A stretch of DNA of 35,573 bases from Nitrosomonas sp. (GTDB lineage Bacteria; Pseudomonadota; Gammaproteobacteria; Burkholderiales; Nitrosomonadaceae). Below, in pieces: positions 26,790-33,077 of the stretch. Under the pieces are notes generated by a model, which had not been told where the DNA came from, made no database searches, and saw nothing but the letters and a program-made list of their open reading frames with translations. How positions within the stretch are numbered: the first letter of the stretch is position 1; the number at the start of each line of letters is the position of its first letter. Made by a program: the position numbers and the translations under genes. The stretch spans positions 1-35,573 of the forward strand of contig JAGOKN010000022.1 in NCBI GenBank assembly GCA_017994575.1, written 5' to 3'.

Positions 26790-27284
26790 TCAGGAATTCT
26801 GTTGATTTCTTTTGCTTTTCTTGTTGCCGTTTTTGGAAATTTTATCAGTCGCTTGTTGCTGGGCGCTCTTGCCAGGCGCTAATAGTTTCTCTGTGCCTAA
26901 CTTCCGTATGAATATAGCTTTATCTTCCGGTGAAACGAGAATGGCTTTGCCTTCGCCGTAAGTAACCTCCAAGCGATCGAATGACAACGCCGGGCTGGTG
27001 ATTGCGGTTTGGGTTTCCTGAATGGAAGTAATCGATTGAATCGGAATGTTCCATGAAAACGGACCGCTGATTATTTTGAGATTGCCATCACCCACCACAT
27101 ACTTGGTCGAAGCCAATATCCAAGCCGGGAAGCCTGCGCCGATGATCAAGATGACCGCGGCGATCACATAATTGGCAGTCCCGCCCACTTTGATCATAAC
27201 TGAGGTACCGAGCAAACAGGCAAGTAAGGATAGCGCAAAGCAGATCAATATCCATTTGTCGATTTTAGACTTAAAAACATCCAT
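26790..27284 (-). CDS. Small membrane protein with bacterial PH-like domain
   Basis: A 164-residue protein. Two adjacent transmembrane helices (about 12-31, ILICFALSLLACLLGTSVMI, and 38-56, NYVIAAVILIIGAGFPAWIL) are followed by a cytoplasmic domain with TKYVVGDGNLKIISGPFSW, IPIQSITSIQETQTA and LEVTYGEGKAILVSPEDKA. That is the usual order of bacterial PH (bPH) proteins, where the pattern Y-x-x-x-x-G-L-x-I precedes I-P-x-x-x-I-x-S-I. The basic, glutamine- and lysine-rich tail (residues 140-164) is probably disordered. Function is unknown. It is convergent with mfd. Confidence 0.75.
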   Translation of the reverse strand: MDVFKSKIDKWILICFALSLLACLLGTSVMIKVGGTANYVIAAVILIIGAGFPAWILASTKYVVGDGNLKIISGPFSWNIPIQSITSIQETQTAITSPALSFDRLEVTYGEGKAILVSPEDKAIFIRKLGTEKLLAPGKSAQQQATDKISKNGNKKSKRNQQNS

Positions 27285-27539
27285 GATTAATTATGTTGAA
27301 ATTGACTGTTAGCAATACTTGATTGATTTGATTATGTCATACCTGGCGACATTATTTGCAAATTGCGTGCAGTTTCCACGCATTGGAAAACTACCTGACA
27401 TCACTGAGGAACAGCTTGCTGTCGTATCTTGTAGTTGGCCTCGACAAACGATATTTCCAAACATCAAATAATGCAGAATCCTCAGTAGTTACAAAGCTCT
27501 TAACGAAGCGATAGATCAATTCAAATAAATGATTCAGGC

Positions 27540-28057
27540 TTACCCAGGCAACTCATTCTCCACCAACTTAACCCAATATGCGGCACCAAGCGGCAAGATC
27601 TCATCGTTAAAATCGTAATTCGGATTATGCAACAGACAATTACCTTGCGAACCGCCATTACCAATCCAGATATAACAACCCGGTTTCTGCTGCAGCATAA
27701 ACGCGGAATCCTCGGCACCCATGCTGGGGGTCGGAGCGGTATTAACACAATCGACACCAGCAACTTCAATTGCGACTCGGATCGCGCTGGCGGTCTCATC
27801 CGGGCTGTTGATCGTGACCGGATAGCCGGGGTTTCCGGATACTGGTGTATCTGTCTGCGCCACCGGCGCATGTCGGCATTCAGCGCTAGGGAAACGCTGA
27901 TTAATTGACTGTACGAGCGAATCACTTCGTTGCGCGGTACTCGCTCCCTCGCCTATCATGTTGATATGTCTCGGTTGCTGCGTTCCGTGCGCCTCGTGCT
28001 TCATCTCGTTCGCCGAATTAATCAGCGTTTCCCTAGAATTTCTGGAACCATGTTCAT
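27540..28057 (-). pseudogene. M20D amidohydrolase pseudogene (internal deletion plus element insertion)
   Basis: From ATG 28057 the frame reads MNMVPEIL and is then interrupted by a 143-bp element. After removing the element and one CTAG copy it continues in frame as ALNADMRRWRRQIHQYPET, the N-terminus of M20D (hippurate hydrolase or IAA-amino-acid hydrolase type) enzymes. Immediately after, in another frame, the sequence resumes as GYPVTINSPDETASAIR, VNTAPTPSMGAEDSAFMLQQ, PGCYIWIGNG and LHNPNYDFND, the C-terminal part of the same family. About 260 residues between these points are missing, including most of the metal-binding and dimerisation regions. The gene is therefore dead twice over. 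The repeated TATCCGG near the junction (about 27820-27840) hints at how the deletion arose. Confidence 0.9.
27890..28032 (-). mobile_element. 143-bp MITE-like element, copy 2 (inverted relative to copy 1)
   Basis: Same length as copy 1 and, after reverse complementing, identical at 142 of 143 positions. The single difference is in the outer part of one terminal repeat (GCGTTTCC here, GCATTTCC in copy 1). The ends are perfect inverted repeats, GGAAACGCTGATTAATT. It is flanked by CTAG on both sides (27886-27889 and 28033-28036), a YTAR-type target. It contains no transposase frame. It splits codon 9 of the M20 pseudogene. Confidence 0.93.
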
Positions 28058-28351
28058 TTCCGATCAAGGGTTGTGAATATTTGCGCATGCTATCATGGGA
28101 TCGAACACTCCATAAATTGCAGAGGCAATGCAATAGATTCGGTATGCACCTATCACACATTTGATCGCACACAAGCCAACAAACTTATAGCTTCAGTCTG
28201 AAACTGTCCTAACCCGACATTAACTATATAGCGCAGCATTCCTTCATCGTGCATCAAAAGTATACTTTGTTATCAGTACCGCTTTTATCCGTACTCTCCA
28301 TCACTCAGTGTATAAATCTGATAATATTTTCAATATTTCAGGATTTGAATA
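28058..28351. other. Intergenic region upstream of yaaA
   Basis: No gene is recognised. It must hold the yaaA promoter and the former promoter of the M20 gene, which diverge, but no convincing -35/-10 pair can be named. Confidence 0.4.
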
Positions 28352-29134
28352 ATGATTATTGTTATTTCACCCGCGAAAACACTGGATTTTGAAACGCCAC
28401 CCGCTACCCAGATGTACACCACACCTGATTTTCTCGATGATTCAGCTCAATTGATCGATCAACTCAGAAAACTGGAACCGGATCAAATCGGCCAGCTGAT
28501 GTCGATCAGCCCCAAACTGGCCACTCTCAATTCCAATCGCTATTTTGCATGGAACCGACCGTTTAACCTGAATAACGCTAAACAGGCCATTCTTGCTTTT
28601 AAAGGAGATGTTTACACGGGCCTGGATGCCGATACACTGACTGAGACAGAATTGTCTTTTGCTCAGGAGCATTTACGGATCCTCTCCGGGTTGTATGGCG
28701 TGTTGCGCCCTCTTGATCTGATGCAGGCTTATCGATTGGAAATGGGCACCCAGTTCAAGAATACCCGCGGCAATAATTTATATGAATTCTGGGGAGATCA
28801 AATCACCCAGTCACTCAATCGGGATTTAAAAAAGCAAAAATCAGACGTCTTGATCAATCTTGCTTCCAACGAATATTTTCAATCCATACAGAAAAATAAA
28901 TTAAATGCGCGCATCATCACGCCTGTTTTTAAAGATGAGAAAAACGGCGTGTATAAAATCATCAGCTTCTTCGCCAAGAAAGCGCGTGGCTTGATGAGTC
29001 GTTACATTATTCAGAATCAACTGACCAATCCGGAAGATATCAAGCAATTTGATATCGGCGGCTATCAATTCAGCGAAGATTCCAGTAGCCAGGATGAGTG
29101 GATCTTCACTCGCGCAGAACCGAAATCGGCATAA
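28352..29134 (+). CDS. yaaA: Peroxide stress protein YaaA (UPF0246/DUF328)
   Basis: A 260-residue protein starting [17 protein letters not shown], the invariant family N-terminus. Further family stretches are [64 protein letters not shown] and [13 protein letters not shown]. coli YaaA limits damage from hydrogen peroxide by lowering free iron and binds DNA through a helix-hairpin-helix-like motif. Length is normal. It begins a plus-strand run of three small genes. Confidence 0.95.
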   Translation: MIIVISPAKTLDFETPPATQMYTTPDFLDDSAQLIDQLRKLEPDQIGQLMSISPKLATLNSNRYFAWNRPFNLNNAKQAILAFKGDVYTGLDADTLTETELSFAQEHLRILSGLYGVLRPLDLMQAYRLEMGTQFKNTRGNNLYEFWGDQITQSLNRDLKKQKSDVLINLASNEYFQSIQKNKLNARIITPVFKDEKNGVYKIISFFAKKARGLMSRYIIQNQLTNPEDIKQFDIGGYQFSEDSSSQDEWIFTRAEPKSA

Positions 29135-29177
29135 TTGACAACCATTAGCCTTGCAACACACTCACGACAAACACTCC

Positions 29178-29549
29178 ATGCACACAAAAGAACTGATTGA
29201 ACGCACACAAAACTACATCATTTTGTCTAATCAGCATAATCTCGCGCTAATCAAAGTTTTGTTCGCCGATGACGCCATTTACCGCTCCGACTTCTTTGGC
29301 GAATATAAAGGTAGTGCTGCGATTCACGTCATGATGCTCAGTTTCTTCACACGTTTCCCAGATGCTCACTGGAAAGTCGGGGAATATCGCAGTATTGAAG
29401 GTGATGGGGTGGAATTCACGTTTATGATGACAGGAAAAGATGCAGCATCCGGCAAATCGGTGCAACGCCGAGGACTGGAACGCATCTATTTCAATTCAGA
29501 TGGCCTCATCAAACAAATCGCGGTTTACAAGCCAGAGGGAGATGACTAG
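29178..29549 (+). CDS. SnoaL/NTF2-like domain protein
   Basis: About 123 residues starting MHTKELIERTQNYIILSNQH. The order of a helix, a strand with LFADDAIYRSDFFGEYKG, then FFTRFPDAHWKVGEYRSIEG, VEFTFMMTGKDAASG and a final GLERIYFNSDGLIKQIAVY is that of SnoaL-like (NTF2 fold) proteins, which include small hydrolases, isomerases and many of unknown role. A TTG at 29151 would add nine residues; the ATG at 29178 fits family starts better. It lies 43 bases after yaaA. Confidence 0.75.
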   Translation: MHTKELIERTQNYIILSNQHNLALIKVLFADDAIYRSDFFGEYKGSAAIHVMMLSFFTRFPDAHWKVGEYRSIEGDGVEFTFMMTGKDAASGKSVQRRGLERIYFNSDGLIKQIAVYKPEGDD

Positions 29550-29588
29550 GTTAAAATCTAATATATTTATCTCATCTTGTACCAAGTT

Positions 29589-30710
29589 ATGCCACATCCC
29601 AAAACCAAAGCTATTTGCATTGAAGAAACCCCTCAGCAGGCTCATCTTTCCCCTATGCAGAAGAAATTCAATGAGCTCATTCAAAAAATTGATGCTCAGA
29701 ACAAGCTTTTGTCTACATGGCAGAAAACGATTCCTCAATACCAGCAGGAAATCGCCAGCAAACTGACACCGCTACAGGATACTTTTTGTACACATCAAGC
29801 CGAGATGGTCGCTCTGCTCGACAACTTATACACTACGCACAAATTCACTCATAGTCAGCAGAATAAGATTGAATATCTCATTACCAGCTTGTGCGAAGAA
29901 CTTATCAGTCAGCATGGACGAGACGATCTGAAGCCAATTTATGATTATTACAGCGGACATAATTATGATGATGCCATTCAGGAAAATAATGAATTGGCTG
30001 ATGAACTATTAAAATCCATGTTTGAAAAGGAATTTGGTGTCGAATTAGATGAAGATGAATTTGATTTCTCCAATCCTGAAAAGACAGCGGCACGCTTACA
30101 GGAGAAAATACAGGAACAACAGAAGCAAGCTGAGGAATTTCGCGCCAAACGCAAAAAATCTGCCAAACAATTGGCTAGAGAGGCCCGTGAGAAAGAAGAG
30201 GAAGCCGTTACCAACAAATCCATTCAAGCAATCTACCGACAACTGGTGGCCGCACTTCACCCAGACCGCGAACTTGATCCGATGGAACGCGAGCGCAAAA
30301 CTGAATTGATGCAAAAAGTAACCGTCGCCTATGGCAAAAAAGATTTATTACAGTTGCTCGAATTACAAATGAATATCGAACAAATTGATCAGAGGGGAAT
30401 TAATCATATTGCCGAGGATCGCCTGAAACAATACAACGCAATATTGCAAAATCAACTAATGGAACTTAGACACGCAGTGAAGCAAATGGAAATGGATATC
30501 AGGAGAATTACTGGACTTGCACCGCATGAACACTTGTCACCCAAACGTTTCTCCACTTTGCTCGATGCAGACATCCGCATGCTCAGAACTCAAATTAACC
30601 GTACGCAGCATAACTTACGGCTATTTAGCGATGTGACACAATTCAAAATATGGCTCAAAAGCTACCACATACCAGAACCTGAGTTTGATTCGCTCTTTGA
30701 TGACTTCTAA
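29589..30710 (+). CDS. Coiled-coil protein with divergent J-like domain
   Basis: A 373-residue cytoplasmic protein. An N-terminal helical region (about 1-125) leads into a very acidic stretch (FGVELDEDEFDF) and then a charged coiled coil (about 155-200, with QEQQKQAEEFRAKRKKSAKQ). After it comes IQAIYRQLVAALHPDRELDP, containing the HPD tripeptide, then LMQKVTVAYGKKDLLQLLEL. This matches helices II-III of a J-domain and suggests a DnaK/Hsp70 co-chaperone. A helical C-terminal domain follows. The J-domain is internal rather than at a terminus. ATG 29589 is preferred over TTG 29577; neither has a strong ribosome site. The partner is unknown. Confidence 0.75.
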   Translation: MPHPKTKAICIEETPQQAHLSPMQKKFNELIQKIDAQNKLLSTWQKTIPQYQQEIASKLTPLQDTFCTHQAEMVALLDNLYTTHKFTHSQQNKIEYLITSLCEELISQHGRDDLKPIYDYYSGHNYDDAIQENNELADELLKSMFEKEFGVELDEDEFDFSNPEKTAARLQEKIQEQQKQAEEFRAKRKKSAKQLAREAREKEEEAVTNKSIQAIYRQLVAALHPDRELDPMERERKTELMQKVTVAYGKKDLLQLLELQMNIEQIDQRGINHIAEDRLKQYNAILQNQLMELRHAVKQMEMDIRRITGLAPHEHLSPKRFSTLLDADIRMLRTQINRTQHNLRLFSDVTQFKIWLKSYHIPEPEFDSLFDDF

Positions 30711-30923
30711 CGCTTTCCATAATTGGATAGTGAATCGTAAAATCTATTTGATAGATAGAACGCTCCGACTCAAAACAGGAGTGTCATACTTATTTCATAA
30801 TATCCTGCAATAATCACCACTCATTCAGCGCTTATCTTGTCCAAATTCTAATGATGAAACCTATTTAATTAGGCAAATTTCTTACGCTCATGCACCAAAT
30901 CTTATTTTCGAAGCATAGAGGCA

Positions 30924-30952
30924 TTGTTTAAATTAACAGATAACGCTATCCT
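30924..30952 (+). promoter_or_regulatory. Candidate sigma-70 promoter of rpiA
   Basis: TTGTTT and TATCCT are separated by 17 bases, ending 37 bases before the rpiA start codon. Both boxes are imperfect, so this is a plausible rather than proven promoter. Confidence 0.3.
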
Positions 30953-30989
30953 GACAAGCGATATTAATTTTTGTCAACGTAAGGACATA

Positions 30990-31649
30990 ATGACACAAGA
31001 CGAACAAAAACGCGCAGCTGCGGAAGCTGCCATTCAATATGTATCAGCGGGATGTATCGTTGGAGTAGGCACGGGTTCTACTGCTAATTACTTTATTGAT
31101 GAACTAGCCAAAATCAAACATAAAATTGAAGGAGCTGTCGCTAGTTCGGATGCAACCGCAACACGCTTAAAAAGTCACGGCATAGAAGTGCATGATCTCA
31201 ATAACGTCGTTGATCTGCCCGTTTATATTGATGGTGCAGACGAGATTACTGAACATTTGCATATGATCAAAGGAGGCGGCGGTGCTTTAACTCGAGAAAA
31301 AATTGTTGCCGCAGTTGCTCGAAAATTCATCTGTATCACGGATCAAAGTAAACTGGTTAATGTGCTTGGCAACTTTCCCCTCCCCATTGAGGTCATACCC
31401 ATGGCACGTAGCTATGTTGCACGCGAAATCGTTCTGCTGGGAGGACAACCAGCCCTTCGCCAAGGATTTGTCACTGATAATGGCAACGTAATTCTCGATG
31501 TCCATGGCTTGCAAATCATGAATCCGGTTGAGCTGGAAGCAACCCTCAATCAAATTACCGGTATTGTGACAAATGGTTTGTTTGCGCGGCGATCAGCCAA
31601 TATCCTATTGTTAGGAACCGATAATGGGGTACGTACAATTACTTTTTGA
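30990..31649 (+). CDS. rpiA: Ribose-5-phosphate isomerase A
   Basis: A 219-residue enzyme interconverting ribose-5-phosphate and ribulose-5-phosphate in the pentose phosphate pathway. In autotrophic ammonia oxidisers it would also serve the Calvin cycle. Motifs are [13 protein letters not shown] (phosphate loop), [18 protein letters not shown] with the catalytic Asp, [12 protein letters not shown] with the catalytic Glu and Lys, and the final [19 protein letters not shown]. The open frame extends 22 codons upstream, but ATG 30990 has AAGGA 5 bases before it and gives the family N-terminus [15 protein letters not shown]. Confidence 0.97.
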   Translation: MTQDEQKRAAAEAAIQYVSAGCIVGVGTGSTANYFIDELAKIKHKIEGAVASSDATATRLKSHGIEVHDLNNVVDLPVYIDGADEITEHLHMIKGGGGALTREKIVAAVARKFICITDQSKLVNVLGNFPLPIEVIPMARSYVAREIVLLGGQPALRQGFVTDNGNVILDVHGLQIMNPVELEATLNQITGIVTNGLFARRSANILLLGTDNGVRTITF

Positions 31650-31710
31650 TCTTTGATCATAGTAATTTTTAGTAACCAACATGTAATTCTCATATTCATA
31701 AAGGCATTCC

Positions 31711-32418
31711 ATGGCTAACAAAGAACATATTTCCAAGCAGTTTGATGCTGATCTTGAAGAAGTGCGTACACGTGTCCTGCAGATGGGTGGCTTTGTTGAA
31801 GAACAAATTGAATATGCGATTGAAGCATTGACCACTGGCAATGAAGAATTGATTGATCAAGTTATTACACGCGATCATCGCGTTAATGCCATGGAAGTAT
31901 CAATCGATGAAATTTGCAATCAAATCATAGCACGCAGACAACCAACTGCCAGTGATCTGCGCATGATCATGATGGTCATTAAAACCATTACTGACTTGGA
32001 GCGTATTGGTGATGAAGCCGCAAAAATTGCCCGTATGGCCAAACTGATCTATGCCACCGATCGCATGCACATCCCGCGCTTTATTGAAATCAAGCATGTT
32101 GCCAGTATCGCCATGGATATGCTGCATAAAGCATTAGATTCCTTTGCTCGATTAGATTTGAATGCGGCTGCACAAATTGTGCGGCAAGATGAGTTTGTAG
32201 ATGAAGAATTCCGTTCCATCCTGCGTCAATTGATTACGTTCATGATGGAAGATCCAAGGAAAATCTCCACTTGCCTAGAGATCGTATTTGTTGCCAAAGC
32301 AATTGAACGCATTGGAGATCACGCAAAAAACATGTCGGAATACGTTGTCTATATGGTTAAGGGTAAAGATGTACGCCATGTGACTGCTGATGAAATTGAG
32401 CAAGAAATTAGAGAATAA
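31711..32418 (+). CDS. phoU: Phosphate-signalling regulator PhoU
   Basis: A 235-residue all-helical protein made of two three-helix repeats. Each repeat carries the metal-binding pattern: DRVNAMEVSIDEICNQIIAR with RIGDEAAKIARMA, and QDEFVDEEFRSILRQLITFM with ERIGDHAKNMSEY. PhoU links the Pst phosphate transporter to the PhoR-PhoB system and represses it when phosphate is ample. No pst or pho genes are in the window; its left neighbour is rpiA, 61 bases away. Confidence 0.95.
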   Translation: MANKEHISKQFDADLEEVRTRVLQMGGFVEEQIEYAIEALTTGNEELIDQVITRDHRVNAMEVSIDEICNQIIARRQPTASDLRMIMMVIKTITDLERIGDEAAKIARMAKLIYATDRMHIPRFIEIKHVASIAMDMLHKALDSFARLDLNAAAQIVRQDEFVDEEFRSILRQLITFMMEDPRKISTCLEIVFVAKAIERIGDHAKNMSEYVVYMVKGKDVRHVTADEIEQEIRE

Positions 32419-32455
32419 TCCAGGCATCAACAGAAATCACACGGCCAGCTTTAAA

Positions 32456-32914
32456 TTATCGATTCCAGCATTCAGCTACATTACCACCCGCGCCTTGGAG
32501 GCCCGTATTGGTTAAAGTCAATACACCACATGCATCTCCGGTCATTGAACCCGTTGGTACCGCTTGAAGTGTGAAAGTTGCATCAGCCACGGCCAGAAGA
32601 GAAATATTGTATTGTGCAGTACCCGTCCTAGGCGATTGAGTAATCGGTAATATCACCGCCACATCATCTCCCCCGGTATTTGCAACCCCATTCACTCCTA
32701 CTGTCGCATCATACTGATTATTTTGAGAATAAAACCGCTCCATAAACTGGGTATTTTCATAGAGCAATGATTTCGCCATGGCCCGATTTGATTGCCGCAC
32801 ATAATTTTGATAGGAAGGTACTGCAATTGCTGCAAGAATGCCAACAAGTGCAACAGTTATCATCAACTCAATTAAAGTAAAACCTGCTGATTTACATACA
32901 GTACTTATTTTCAT
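32456..32914 (-). CDS. pilE: Type IV minor pilin PilE
   Basis: A 152-residue type IV prepilin. The short positively charged leader MKISTVCKSAG is followed by FTLIELMITVALVGILAAIA, the class III signal cleaved and methylated by PilD before the Phe, with the conserved Glu5. The C-terminal part has one cysteine pair candidate (DACGVLTLTNTG and NVAECWNR), as usual for the D-region loop. Gene order pilY1-pilE on the same strand is the normal end of the fimT-pilVWXY1E minor pilin operon, so pilE rather than the major subunit pilA is the best name. Confidence 0.88.
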   Translation of the reverse strand: MKISTVCKSAGFTLIELMITVALVGILAAIAVPSYQNYVRQSNRAMAKSLLYENTQFMERFYSQNNQYDATVGVNGVANTGGDDVAVILPITQSPRTGTAQYNISLLAVADATFTLQAVPTGSMTGDACGVLTLTNTGLQGAGGNVAECWNR

Positions 32915-33077
32915 AATCTTTCTGTCTCTTAATATTTTATATTCTTGAAATTAGTGCCTGATCGCTATCTTGTGCTGAATCTCTGGCATAAACCAAAATT
33001 AATCACCCCAAATACTATTTATGAGAAGCTCATCGTCAAGCAGAAAAATAATAGTTATTTAAGATTAATGATATTCA

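Noticed and set aside
27334-27471. 45-codon plus-strand frame in the gap between the PH-domain gene and the M20 pseudogene
   Set aside because: The translation looks protein-like (QFPRIGKLPDITEEQLAVVS), but there is no ribosome site and no family that I recognise; too short to support.
27540-28172. A continuous 210-codon minus-strand frame covering the element and the M20 C-terminus
   Set aside because: It is an accidental fusion of upstream non-coding DNA, the 143-bp element and the M20 C-terminal frame; the real gene start is in a different frame.
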